From NCBI GenBank assembly GCA_966211525.1, contig CBIHOZ010000108.1:1-23897 (forward strand): 23,897 bases of DNA. The letters run 5' to 3'. Under the pieces are notes generated by a model. That model saw nothing but the letters and a program-made list of their open reading frames with translations. It made no database searches and had not been told where the DNA came from. The position numbers were made by a program, and so were the translations under genes. The DNA comes from Ohtaekwangia sp966211525 (GTDB lineage Bacteria; Bacteroidota; Bacteroidia; Cytophagales; Cyclobacteriaceae). Positions within the stretch are counted from its first letter, which is position 1; every line of letters starts with the position of its first letter. Positions 8,373-16,190 of the stretch are shown piece by piece.

Positions 8373-8984
8373 ATGCTACAGATGTATAGGTTTTGTTGTA
8401 TACTGGTAGTGCTGTCAAGTAATTGTTTGTTCGCACAGGATACGGTTAGTTACGTTGGTACTGTTGGAAAGGGAAAAACAATAACTTACCAAGGTGCAGG
8501 TTATTCTATACAACTTTATAAAAAACGAAAACGTGCAGATGTACCCGAACGGACATTGTACTTCGATAAAGATTACTATCGCTTTCAATACATGGATGAA
8601 GGTGTTACTAAACTTCTTCGTGCGAATGAAGTTGTTGCCATCAGAAGGAATGATAGTGTATTTGTTGATGATCGTATTTATAGGATGTCGTATGACAAAA
8701 AGTACCATGCCTATGACTTTAAAAAAGATACTTCCAATGTGCTGACTGTACAACACTGGCTAAGCGATTCTTCTGACTACGATGATATGTACGATGTTGA
8801 TGTAGCTATATATGAATCGATACCGGATATGCAGCTATTGCAAATATTTGGTTTTGAAACTGTTAGTAAACATATAAAACCCCGAGGTATCTCCAGAACT
8901 GCTGGAATAATAATCATAAGCACAGCTGCTACAGCGGTGGTAACTTTTATGAAACTAAAACTGCAAGATGACGATTCGTTGTAG
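8373..8984 (+). CDS. Exported protein of unknown function with C-terminal membrane anchor
   Basis: 203 residues, family not recognised. Residues 1-21 look like a Sec signal peptide with cleavage before Q22 (LFA-Q, common in Bacteroidota). The middle is a soluble beta-rich region (LYFDKDYYRFQYMDEG, then VVAIRRNDSVFVDDRIYRM) with an acidic stretch near 132-144. Residues about 177-194 (AGIIIISTAATAVVTFMK) are hydrophobic and could anchor the C-terminus, leaving a short acidic tail. A second ATG three codons in would leave a similar signal peptide. It lies in the AT-rich segment, 27 bp after a possible small ORF. The placement suggests an envelope protein; nothing in the sequence points to a reaction. 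Confidence 0.7.
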   Translation: MLQMYRFCCILVVLSSNCLFAQDTVSYVGTVGKGKTITYQGAGYSIQLYKKRKRADVPERTLYFDKDYYRFQYMDEGVTKLLRANEVVAIRRNDSVFVDDRIYRMSYDKKYHAYDFKKDTSNVLTVQHWLSDSSDYDDMYDVDVAIYESIPDMQLLQIFGFETVSKHIKPRGISRTAGIIIISTAATAVVTFMKLKLQDDDSL

Positions 8985-9094
8985 CATACTGACTTTTGGC
9001 CTGTCCGGTTTTCCTTACAATCTCAATTGCGGTATTGTGAAATAAAGGTATAGATGAGACCTTTGCAATGGTATTTAATTCCTAACCTAACTTA

Positions 9095-9133
9095 CCTGAG
9101 GTCCTCTGGACGTCTTTGGGCGTTCAGGGGATT
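9095..9133 (+). terminator. Weak terminator-like hairpin after the 8373 gene
   Basis: CCTGA (9095-9099) pairs with TCAGG (9124-9128), and ACG (9110-9112) pairs with CGT (9121-9123), with a bulge on the left side. A short T-run follows (9132-9136). It fits termination between the two exported-protein genes, but the stem is imperfect. Confidence 0.35.
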
Positions 9134-9216
9134 TTTACTAAATAAGTATATCAGGTTATATATCACACCTAATCAAGTATAAAATATACCTTACAACAAG
9201 CCCTATTTTTTTATTT

Positions 9217-9807
9217 ATGAAGTACTTATTGATAGCTGTTTTTTCAGTGGTGTGCAACCTCGGTCATTCTCAAATTCCGCTGGGCTTTAAAGCAGGTGTA
9301 AACGTTAATGAAATTGCAATGACGAATGTTTCAAAAGACTTCATGGATCAGGCTTATTCATCGATTACATCTTTTCATATCGGTGTGTTTTCAAAGCTGA
9401 CGTTATCTGATAAATTTGATTTCATTCCAGAGTTACAATATATAAGAAAGGGCTACGACTATAAGCCGTCATACGGCAAGGGTGAGATTCGATTAGACTA
9501 TATTGAATTGCCGCTGCTAATTTCCTACAAACCGATTTCATTATTGGCTATTGAGGCCGGGCCTTCTATTGGTATTAAGATCAAGGAGAATACGTCTTTT
9601 GATCTTTATAAATCCACAGATGTAGGCGTAGTCGGAGGTCTAAGATTTAATTTAACGAGCAAGTGGTCTGTGATCGGGCGCTATTATTATGGGATTACAA
9701 GTGTGTACGATATATACTTTAATCCTGGCCCGAACCAAGGGCCGGTTGAGAATATTTCGACCTATAACCGAAACCTACAATTTTCAATTGCCTATTATTT
9801 GAAGTAG
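9217..9807 (+). CDS. PorT-like outer-membrane beta-barrel protein
   Basis: 196 residues with a signal peptide (MKYLLIAVFSVVCNLGHS, cleavage before Q19). A series of amphipathic beta strands fits the PorT/OmpA-like eight-stranded barrel family common in Bacteroidota: GFKAGVNVNEI opening, FHIGVFSKLTLSDKFDFIPELQY, LDYIELPLLISYKP, LLAIEAGPSIGIKI, GVVGGLRFNL and WSVIGRYYYGI. The family motif of a second long strand followed by YIELPLL is clear. It ends in hydrophobic strand residues (FSIAYYLK). The specific role is unknown; such barrels are general envelope proteins, and this one has no T9SS neighbour. It sits alone in the AT-rich segment between smc and ychF. Confidence 0.85.
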   Translation: MKYLLIAVFSVVCNLGHSQIPLGFKAGVNVNEIAMTNVSKDFMDQAYSSITSFHIGVFSKLTLSDKFDFIPELQYIRKGYDYKPSYGKGEIRLDYIELPLLISYKPISLLAIEAGPSIGIKIKENTSFDLYKSTDVGVVGGLRFNLTSKWSVIGRYYYGITSVYDIYFNPGPNQGPVENISTYNRNLQFSIAYYLK

Positions 9808-9839
9808 GAGCCAAATCTCAATCCATAGTCCCACACGTC

Positions 9840-9869
9840 TAGCAGCTAGCAACTCAGCCAGCAACTCCT
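9840..9869. repeat. Short AGCAGCTAGCAACT-type repeat
   Basis: Two imperfect direct copies of a CAGCTAGCAACTC / CAGCCAGCAACTC word stand side by side at 9843-9868. The composition is similar to the AGCTGC-rich repeats at 1-315. It may be a member of the same dispersed intergenic repeat; copy number cannot be judged here. Confidence 0.35.
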
Positions 9870-9880
9870 CAAAATAGTTC

Positions 9881-9911
9881 TTTCCCAAATCTCGCCATCC
9901 GCTTATATTTG
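9881..9911 (+). promoter_or_regulatory. ychF promoter, Bacteroidota -33/-7 type
   Basis: TTTC (9881-9884), a 19-nt spacer, then TATATTTG (9904-9911), a full match to TAnnTTTG. It lies 27 nt before the ychF ATG, implying a leader of about 20 nt. Confidence 0.6.
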
Positions 9912-9938
9912 CGGCCTTAAATTCAATTTGTTTAGCTC

Positions 9939-11036
9939 ATGGGACTTCAATGCGGGATCGTAGGTTTGCCAAATGTTGGAAAGTCGACTCTCTTTAATTC
10001 TATTTCTAATAACAAGGCTGAGGCGGCTAACTTTCCGTTTTGTACGATCGAGCCCAACGTTGGGGTTATCTCGGTGCCTGATCCACGTTTGAAAATCCTG
10101 GAAGGTCTTGTGAATCCGCAGCGTGTGCTGCCTACTACCATCGAGTTTGTTGACATTGCCGGACTTGTTAAAGGCGCCAGCAAAGGAGAAGGACTTGGCA
10201 ACCAGTTTCTCGGTAACATACGACAGGTAGATGCTATTGTTCATGTGGTGCGTTGCTTCGAGAATGATAACATCGTTCACGTAGATGGTCGCGTTGACCC
10301 GGTAGCGGATAAAGAAATTATTGATACTGAGCTTCAGTTGAAAGACCTGGAGTCGGTTGAGAAGAAGATCAGCAAAGTTGAGAAAGCTGCTAAGGCCGGT
10401 GATGCTAAGCTGAAGAAAGAATTATCGGTACTCCAATTATATAGAGATACACTGCTGTCGGGTAAGAATGCGCGTGCTTTGCAGGTTGATGAAGAGGACA
10501 AGAAGGCCGTGGCTGATCTGCAATTGCTTACAGCGAAGCCGGTGATCTATGTTACGAATGTTGATGAAGGTTCTCTTCATACCGGTAACAAACATGTTGA
10601 TGCTTTGCGTGCTCATGTAAAAGATGAGAATGCTGAGGTGGTAATTATTTCGGCTGCTATTGAAGCACAGATCGCTGAGCTGGAAAGTGAAGAAGATCGT
10701 GCTGTATTTTTAGCGGAGTATGGATTGAAAGAGTCCGGACTTAACAAACTGTTGAGAGCTTCGTATCACTTGCTTGATCTGATCACTTACTTCACGGCAG
10801 GGGAGAAGGAGGTACGTGCCTGGCCTATCAAACGCGGTTGGAAGGCACCTCAGGCAGCCGGTGTAATTCACTCTGATTTTGAAAAAGGCTTTATTCGTGC
10901 CGAGGTTATTAAATTAACTGATTACCAGCATTATAAAACTGAACAAGCGTGCAAGGAAGCTGGTAAAATGGCGGTTGAAGGAAAAGAATATGTGGTTGAA
11001 GACGGGGATATCATGCATTTCCGCTTTAACGTATAA
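9939..11036 (+). CDS. ychF: Ribosome-associated GTPase/ATPase YchF (OLA1 family)
   Basis: 365 residues, the usual YchF length. The P-loop is GLPNVGKST at 9-17, switch I is NFPFCTIEPN at 31-40, and the G3 region DIAGLVKGASKGEGLGN runs from 72. The G4 position reads TNVDE rather than the GTPase NKxD, which is the known reason YchF prefers ATP over GTP. A coiled-coil insert (about 125-165) and a C-terminal TGS domain (about 280-365, with FTAGEKEVRAWPI) complete the family architecture. By family it binds the ribosome and influences translation and stress responses. The start ATG 9939 gives the invariant family N-terminus. It has its own promoter and an intrinsic terminator, so it is probably monocistronic. 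Confidence 0.98.
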   Translation: MGLQCGIVGLPNVGKSTLFNSISNNKAEAANFPFCTIEPNVGVISVPDPRLKILEGLVNPQRVLPTTIEFVDIAGLVKGASKGEGLGNQFLGNIRQVDAIVHVVRCFENDNIVHVDGRVDPVADKEIIDTELQLKDLESVEKKISKVEKAAKAGDAKLKKELSVLQLYRDTLLSGKNARALQVDEEDKKAVADLQLLTAKPVIYVTNVDEGSLHTGNKHVDALRAHVKDENAEVVIISAAIEAQIAELESEEDRAVFLAEYGLKESGLNKLLRASYHLLDLITYFTAGEKEVRAWPIKRGWKAPQAAGVIHSDFEKGFIRAEVIKLTDYQHYKTEQACKEAGKMAVEGKEYVVEDGDIMHFRFNV

Positions 11037-11085
11037 AGTTTCCTTACAATTATATTTAACCTTTACTTTTTTTTCTTAGCTTTAT

Positions 11086-11120
11086 AATCCGCTCACATTC
11101 AGTATTGAGCGGATTTTTTG
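11086..11120 (+). terminator. Intrinsic terminator of ychF
   Basis: Perfect 10-bp stem AATCCGCTCA (11086-11095) / TGAGCGGATT (11106-11115), 10-nt loop, followed by TTTTG. It stands 50 bp after the ychF stop and separates ychF from the cas6-like gene. Confidence 0.85.
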
Positions 11121-11162
11121 TTTGGGTAGAATTAAAAACCCCCCGATTAATTTTTTTTTGGC

Positions 11163-11963
11163 TTGAGAACCAGGATCATTTTTTCACTGAAAAACAGGGG
11201 TGCGTACGTGCCGTTTCACCACCAATATCTGTTAGCGCAGGTAATTAAAGGACTTTTAATATTTGGTCCGGAGAAGGGCTATGTCGATTTCAATCAGTAT
11301 AATTTCTCAGGACTAAAAGGACAGACTAAAGTTAGCCGTAAGGGACTGCACTATTTTTCATCGAAGGTTACGCTGGTGTTTGCCTGCTCGGATAAACCTT
11401 TCATGGATTACTTCCTCGCACGTCTGTTTGAGCAAAAAGAAATTATCGTAGGTAATCTTCACCTGATGCCGGAGGCGGTAGAGCAGGAGGAGCCGGTAAA
11501 GATCAGCGATGAGTCTAAGTTCCTGTGTATATCTCCGATTGTAGTTATACCCGCTGCATTCAACGATGAGAGTGGTAAGAAATTCGTATCACCTGAGAGT
11601 GATGAATTTTCTGATCTTCTCTATGAATCTACTCTTGCCCGTATGGAAATACAGGGTAAATATACTACCGAGCAGTTAGCGTCTTTTTATAAATTTCAAA
11701 TCGTGCCTGACCAGGACTATATCCAGCGTATACAGGCATCGCATAAAAAATTCGCGCGCATATACCCGTTGTACGATAGTGATGTAAAGTTTGAAGTTCG
11801 CGGATATACTTTCCCTTTTACCCTATATGCAGCCAAAGAAGTGCAGCAGTTTGTCTATGAAAATGGCTTAGGTCATTTTACACACAAGGGCTTTGGTATG
11901 CTGGATGTCGCCAACAACGACTCCATCCAACGCACAGCTCAGCAGGAAGTAATTTACGCTTAA
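11163..11963 (+). CDS. cas6: Stand-alone Cas6-like CRISPR RNA endoribonuclease homologue
   Basis: 266 residues with the double-ferredoxin (RAMP) plan of Cas6, the enzyme that cuts CRISPR repeat RNA. The N-terminal strand MRTRIIFSL is followed by VPFHHQYLLAQVIKGLL, which lines up with VPYNHQYYLQGLIYNAI of Pyrococcus Cas6. Other matches are ISPIVV at 123-128 and the C-terminal glycine-rich loop GLGHFTHKGFG at 235-245. No histidine lies between residues 21 and 62, where Pyrococcus Cas6 has H46; Y31 of that enzyme aligns to K29. Activity is therefore uncertain. The start is TTG 11163: an in-frame TAA at 11148-11150 excludes anything earlier, and the protein begins right at the family's first strand. 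No cas gene or repeat array is in the window. The 3' end overlaps the Plug gene tail-to-tail by 4 bp. The family call is firm; the role is open. Confidence 0.85.
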   Translation: MRTRIIFSLKNRGAYVPFHHQYLLAQVIKGLLIFGPEKGYVDFNQYNFSGLKGQTKVSRKGLHYFSSKVTLVFACSDKPFMDYFLARLFEQKEIIVGNLHLMPEAVEQEEPVKISDESKFLCISPIVVIPAAFNDESGKKFVSPESDEFSDLLYESTLARMEIQGKYTTEQLASFYKFQIVPDQDYIQRIQASHKKFARIYPLYDSDVKFEVRGYTFPFTLYAAKEVQQFVYENGLGHFTHKGFGMLDVANNDSIQRTAQQEVIYA

Positions 11964-13237
11964 CGCGGATTGGCTTCGAGCCTCAGGTAGCCAATCAGCA
12001 AATCAGCTTGTGGCTGAAACGGTCTGTAGTATACAAATATCTCGTACTGATTCTCTGTCTCAAAGTGACTTCCTTCAAAACGGTATGGATCAGCTCCGGG
12101 CGCTTTTACTATATATTGATAGTCATACCAGCCTTGCTTCAAGAGTATATCTGCTACATAGCTGCTTTGCGCAGAATCATAATGCATTTTATTTTCCTGG
12201 TTCAGGTTCCAGTAGTTGAACGCTCCTGCGACATATACATCTCCTTTTACCGGCGGTGTAGATAACGTAAAATTCACATCAACGTAGTTTGCATATGCCA
12301 TATCTCGGTAATCGTAGTTGTCGAGGGTAAAGCCTCCGTTCAAGTCGTTATACTGTGCATACGCTTCATCTTCGCGCGATTTGTCTTTCTGTATATAGGC
12401 TTTGAATGGTTTTACTTTTTTATCCATATAGCCTACGTTGCGCCCGGGATAATTCAATGATCGCAGATCGAAGAAGCGAAACTCATTTCCTCCCTTAAAC
12501 ATCAGCGCATCGTCAAAGAATCTATACTCAATTTCTTTTTCAATCTCACGAACAAAACTTGGTTTCACATTCGAAGCCATGTTGTCCCAACGCTGGTTCT
12601 GACGAATGTTTACATGTACATCCGTAAGCGGGTTGAGTATACTCAGATTGTTATAGTTGACGGTGAAGTTGATCTGCTGATTGAGATCTGCGATTCTTCC
12701 CGGGCCAATCAGATTTCCATTTTGTGTAAAACTGACCTGTGTATTAAACACCATGAATCGTTTCGTGAGAATGAGATCTTCTTTATTGCTGCCGCGATAT
12801 ACTGCCAGAACATAGTTACCCGGTAATTTTACAACTGGTAACGTAAATGTATAGTGAATATAGGGGATGTGTGTATCAACCGAGAACTCGTAGCTGTTGA
12901 TCGGGAACTCGTTATATACCGTCATATAGTCGAGGTCTTGTAACGATGACTGTGTCCAATCGTGATTGCAATGAATAACTTTCGCGTAGTACGAATCATT
13001 CTGATTGCGCATGTCATCGAACTCAAGGATAAGGTTGGCTTGTCCTAAACCTGTAATCGCCGGGTTGAGTGTATTTCCGGAAGCATATAACTGAATGGTT
13101 TTGATCTGCGGTTCGTACGCGCGGTCAATAAGCTGCAGCGCTTTAGGATTACCATCTGAATTAACCGTACTTTGTGCGATAGGTGTGCAGGCAGCAGCCA
13201 ACAGTACAAGCAAAATCGAAATATACAGGAACCTCAT
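11960..13237 (-). CDS. Type IX secretion system Plug protein (DUF5103)
   Basis: 425 residues matching DUF5103, the family of the Plug protein that blocks the periplasmic mouth of the SprA/Sov translocon in the T9SS. The N-terminus is a lipoprotein-type signal (LLAAAC, C17); the Pfam-type N-terminal domain covers about 30-160 (IKTIQLYASGNTLNPAI, then LGQANLILEFDDM). The middle continues with the family's strand-rich region. The C-terminal part (about 315-420, PPVKGDVYVAGAFNYWNL and GWYDYQYIVK) resembles an immunoglobulin-like E-set/glycogen-binding fold. The start ATG 13237 gives the signal peptide. sprA and other T9SS genes are not in the window. It is divergent from the ECF sigma gene and convergent with the cas6-like gene. 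The lipid anchor is an inference from the sequence. Confidence 0.88.
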   Translation of the reverse strand: MRFLYISILLVLLAAACTPIAQSTVNSDGNPKALQLIDRAYEPQIKTIQLYASGNTLNPAITGLGQANLILEFDDMRNQNDSYYAKVIHCNHDWTQSSLQDLDYMTVYNEFPINSYEFSVDTHIPYIHYTFTLPVVKLPGNYVLAVYRGSNKEDLILTKRFMVFNTQVSFTQNGNLIGPGRIADLNQQINFTVNYNNLSILNPLTDVHVNIRQNQRWDNMASNVKPSFVREIEKEIEYRFFDDALMFKGGNEFRFFDLRSLNYPGRNVGYMDKKVKPFKAYIQKDKSREDEAYAQYNDLNGGFTLDNYDYRDMAYANYVDVNFTLSTPPVKGDVYVAGAFNYWNLNQENKMHYDSAQSSYVADILLKQGWYDYQYIVKAPGADPYRFEGSHFETENQYEIFVYYRPFQPQADLLIGYLRLEANPR

Positions 13238-13291
13238 TCGTTAACTGATTAGTGAAACGTTGCGTTTCGGGTTTTAGGGTTGTTAAAGAGG

Positions 13292-13321
13292 CAAAGGAAA
13301 AAAGATTTTGGCAATATCAAA
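13292..13321 (-). promoter_or_regulatory. Possible promoter of the Plug gene
   Basis: On the minus strand TTTG (13321-13318), an 18-nt spacer and TTCCTTTG (13299-13292), one base off TAnnTTTG. Initiation near 13285 would give a leader of about 48 nt. An inverted repeat GAAACG-ttg-CGTTTC at 13254-13268 would fall inside that leader. Confidence 0.35.
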
Positions 13322-13390
13322 GCCAAATGAGGTTGATGTGCGTTTCAACAGGATCAAAACCTGTGCAGGGAATGAACGATTTGGGCATTC

Positions 13391-13418
13391 CAACCTTTTG
13401 CAGAGAGATAGTGTCTAA
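13391..13418 (+). promoter_or_regulatory. ECF-type promoter upstream of the sigma gene (site 1)
   Basis: CAACCTTTT (13391-13399), 13-nt spacer, GTCTAA (13413-13418), 27 nt before the sigma ATG. The same two boxes with exactly the same spacer recur at 16140-16167, and both are preceded by TTC. An AAC-containing -35 box is typical of ECF sigma targets, so autoregulation is likely. Confidence 0.65.
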
Positions 13419-13445
13419 GTTTCAAATGGTCGGATTATCGGATTA

Positions 13446-14003
13446 ATGCTCCACGAAACCGAGCTTATAGAAGGATGCCGAAAAGGTAGCAGGGCCTCTC
13501 AACGGGCTTTGTACGATCGCTATTGCCGAAAAATGCTGGTGGTCTGCCTTCGTTATTCCAAGACTACGGCCGAAGCGGAAGACATTCTGCAGGAAGGATT
13601 TGTAAAAGTGTTTCAGGGGATCGAGAATTTCAGAGGTGAATCGAAGCTGGAAACCTGGATAACCCGGATCATGGTGAACACAGCACTTAATGCAAACCGG
13701 AAAAAGCTTTACCTCCTCCCCATGGTCGACATCGAAGAGACCAATCTTCCGGAAGACGAAGTCAGTATATCCGGTATCCATTTTACTCAGTTACTTGAAA
13801 TGATACAGGCATTGCCGCAAGGATGCCAGATCGTTTTCAACATGTTTGCCATTGAAGGTTTTAGTCATAAAGAAATAGCCGAACAACTCGGTATATCAGA
13901 AGGTACATCGAAGTCGCAGTTTGCCCGAGCCAAGAGCTTGCTGCAACAACGGTTACTAAAGGAGTCAACGTATTATGAACGATATGGAGAGTCGAAAATT
14001 TGA
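13446..14003 (+). CDS. ECF-type RNA polymerase sigma factor
   Basis: 185 residues, the size of a minimal sigma factor with only regions 2 and 4. Region 2 (about 20-87) contains ALYDRYCRKMLVVCLRYS, the AEDILQEGFVKVFQGI helix and the promoter-melting segment FRGESKLETWITRIMVNTALN-type sequence. Region 4 (about 113-170) holds LPQGCQIVFNMFAIEG and the helix-turn-helix SHKEIAEQLGISEGTSKSQFARAK. The start is ATG 13446. The last 29 nt overlap the next gene, whose ATG is at 13975, implying translational coupling and the usual sigma/anti-sigma stoichiometric pairing. The promoter at 13391-13418 matches the one before the lipoprotein gene downstream, pointing to positive autoregulation. By family it directs transcription of envelope-related genes when its anti-sigma releases it. 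Confidence 0.95.
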   Translation: MLHETELIEGCRKGSRASQRALYDRYCRKMLVVCLRYSKTTAEAEDILQEGFVKVFQGIENFRGESKLETWITRIMVNTALNANRKKLYLLPMVDIEETNLPEDEVSISGIHFTQLLEMIQALPQGCQIVFNMFAIEGFSHKEIAEQLGISEGTSKSQFARAKSLLQQRLLKESTYYERYGESKI

Positions 14004-16134
14004 GGATGCGTTCCGTGATGCTTTCAAGGAAGCAGAGGTGAGTCCCACAGAGAATGTGTGGACGAACATCGAGCTCGACCTTGAAAAAGCGGAAGGTGAC
14101 AAGATGAAGCGTAGAATTTTCTTCTACAAGCTTCTTGCTGCTGCATCTATAGCCTTTGCTATGAGTGTAGCCGGTGTAGGTTATTATATACTCCAGGATC
14201 AACAACGATTTGATGGATCACTTGCTGTGAATCCAAAAACGGAATCATCGTCCGAACGTAATGCGCAAACCCGTACCGGAGAGACTGCCGGTCAGACAAC
14301 AGAAAGTATAGCGGATAATTCAACTGCTGACCAAGCTATATCTTCCGATAATGCAATTGTAAAAGAGCAGGCAACTTCGGGTACAGAAAACGATCAGGCT
14401 GCTACATCTTCTTCACCTATATATGACGGTAATAATGCAAGCGAAAGTTCTGCAGAGAATAAATCTATAGCATCTTTGAATACAAGCGATAAGAATGCTT
14501 CTTCCGGTTCAGTAGATAAAACTAATGAGCAGGCTTCAGCGATCAGGAACACGGATAAGTCGAATGCAACACAGCGTCAGCCTGAGACAAATGGTTCTTC
14601 ATCCAACATTGCAAAAACAAACAACGCTTCCAATCAGGCAAATCAAAATTCTATAGCGAAGACGGAGCAACGGAGCATTAATCCGAGCAATCAAAATTAT
14701 ACTGCAGATAAAAACAGTGCAGCGCAAAATTCTGTTGCATCAACGGAAGGAAAGCAAGGTAATAAGCGCAATGCTAAGGCAACCGAATCGACCGTGCTCT
14801 CTTCTGATAAGAACGCAAAAAATACAAATGATATAGCGAACACATCTTCTCAGCATATTGCTGCTACAGATGCTGCTAAGCATAACGGAGTTGCTACTCA
14901 GCAAAATCAAAACGCTTCCGTAACAGAAGGACAAAACGTTGCATCCAACAATGTGAATAAAGTCGGACAGGATGTTAACGGCAAGACCACCAGTACTGAT
15001 AATGGTATATCTCCGAATGTAGAGAAGCAAGGCATCGCTTCAACCGAGCGAGTGGCATCCAACAGTAATAAAAAAGATGCATCGGTAAATAATGCTTCCG
15101 CGATCACGAATGACAAACAACAAGGTATAGCTGCCGCTGACAATAAGAATGCAGTTAATGGTAATCAAGCTGATAGTAAGAATGCCGTTGATATCAATCC
15201 ATTCAGCCGATACTATACTGCTAATAACGGTGAACTTGGCGCGGTAAATAATTCCTCCACACTTGCTTCCAACGAAGGTGTAAAGAAATTGCCGTCTCGT
15301 GTTGACAAGCCGGTTGACTTTGATGCGACTAAATTTGCACCGCAGGAAGATCCGCTCATGCTGATGTTGGCAAAACTGGATGCAGAAGGAAAGGGAAGGA
15401 GCGAAGAGCAGAGTAAAGAAAAGGACAATAGCACTGAGAAACTCTGGACATCCGTTGGTTTTGCTGCCGGTAGTTTTAATACAGTGAATTCAAATGTATC
15501 AACGTCTCAATCTTTTGCTATGAACAATGTAGCAAGTCAGCAGGCGAAAGCCTCTGGGTCAAGCTATACCGTTGGACTTAGCATGGGTACGCGTTTATCA
15601 AACCGCTGGGTTGTTCAGGGTGGTGTAAACTATATGACGCAATCGTCTGACTATACATCGAATGCTGTAGGTGCTTCTGCAGACTTTGCAAACTTCAGCG
15701 CGCCTGCGGTTAACAGCATGATGAGCGAAGCAGACAGCCGGCTTGTATCAACAGCACCATATACTATTAATAGCAGTCTCAGGTTTGTAAGTATACCGTT
15801 GCAGGCAGGCTATATGATTGTGAACAAACGTTTCGGTGTACAACTGAACGGAGGAGTATCAACCGATATGTTCCTGCAAAATACACTTACACCCGAAAGC
15901 GATAACGTAAGTAAAACAACGCAGGGCAGTGGTGAAGATTCTCCGTATCGTACGTTTAACTTCAGCGGTTTAGTGGGCACTGAATTCAGTTATAAGTTTG
16001 GACAACATTATCGACTGGCGTTGAACCCCGGAATCCGCTATCCATTCAATTCTATTTATAAATCGGATCAGCCCATCACTGCGATGCCGCTTACATTCGA
16101 TGTGGGTTTACGTTTTCGGTATATTTTTCACTAA
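13975..16134 (+). CDS. Dual-membrane-spanning anti-sigma factor with C-terminal outer-membrane beta-barrel (Dma-like)
   Basis: 719 residues in four parts. Residues 1-45 are a charged cytoplasmic helix (FEDAFRDAFKEAEVSPTENVW), like the short anti-sigma segment seen beside Bacteroidota ECF factors. Residues 51-73 are a single transmembrane helix preceded by KMKRR (cytoplasmic side). Residues about 80-485 form a low-complexity Asn/Ser/Ala/Lys/Gln/Thr-rich linker without cysteine. Residues about 490-719 are amphipathic beta strands (YTVGLSMGTRLSNRWVVQGGV, in part; FVSIPLQAGYMI; FGVQLNGGVSTDMF; YRLALNPGIRYPF) ending in RYIFH, like an outer-membrane barrel. The protein should cross the inner membrane, span the periplasm and insert in the outer membrane. 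This matches the dual-membrane-spanning anti-sigma (Dma) class described in Bacteroides thetaiotaomicron. Its ATG overlaps the sigma gene; ATG 13984 is an alternative start. Topology is strongly suggested; anti-sigma activity is inferred from context. Confidence 0.85.
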   Translation: MNDMESRKFEDAFRDAFKEAEVSPTENVWTNIELDLEKAEGDKMKRRIFFYKLLAAASIAFAMSVAGVGYYILQDQQRFDGSLAVNPKTESSSERNAQTRTGETAGQTTESIADNSTADQAISSDNAIVKEQATSGTENDQAATSSSPIYDGNNASESSAENKSIASLNTSDKNASSGSVDKTNEQASAIRNTDKSNATQRQPETNGSSSNIAKTNNASNQANQNSIAKTEQRSINPSNQNYTADKNSAAQNSVASTEGKQGNKRNAKATESTVLSSDKNAKNTNDIANTSSQHIAATDAAKHNGVATQQNQNASVTEGQNVASNNVNKVGQDVNGKTTSTDNGISPNVEKQGIASTERVASNSNKKDASVNNASAITNDKQQGIAAADNKNAVNGNQADSKNAVDINPFSRYYTANNGELGAVNNSSTLASNEGVKKLPSRVDKPVDFDATKFAPQEDPLMLMLAKLDAEGKGRSEEQSKEKDNSTEKLWTSVGFAAGSFNTVNSNVSTSQSFAMNNVASQQAKASGSSYTVGLSMGTRLSNRWVVQGGVNYMTQSSDYTSNAVGASADFANFSAPAVNSMMSEADSRLVSTAPYTINSSLRFVSIPLQAGYMIVNKRFGVQLNGGVSTDMFLQNTLTPESDNVSKTTQGSGEDSPYRTFNFSGLVGTEFSYKFGQHYRLALNPGIRYPFNSIYKSDQPITAMPLTFDVGLRFRYIFH

Positions 16135-16139
16135 GCTTC

Positions 16140-16167
16140 CAACCTTTTCATGCGGGTGAGGGTCTAA
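16140..16167 (+). promoter_or_regulatory. ECF-type promoter upstream of the LVIVD lipoprotein gene (site 2)
   Basis: CAACCTTTT (16140-16148), 13-nt spacer, GTCTAA (16162-16167), 23 nt before ATG 16191. It repeats both boxes and the spacer length of site 1 at 13391 exactly, while the spacer sequences differ. It occupies most of the 56-bp gap after the anti-sigma gene, so the distal two genes can be induced separately from the sigma gene. Confidence 0.65.
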
Positions 16168-16190
16168 TCACTAAATAACCCTGAACCGGT

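Noticed and set aside
11121..11162. C-run followed by a nine-T run before cas6, as a possible second terminator
   Set aside because: There is no pairing stem in front of the T-run; the true terminator is at 11086-11120.
11163..11963. Possible CRISPR array associated with the cas6-like gene
   Set aside because: I looked for regularly spaced direct repeats on both sides of the gene and across the window and found none.
13252..13446. 64-codon frame upstream of the sigma gene
   Set aside because: It spans the ECF promoter and the Plug promoter region, with no protein-like pattern.
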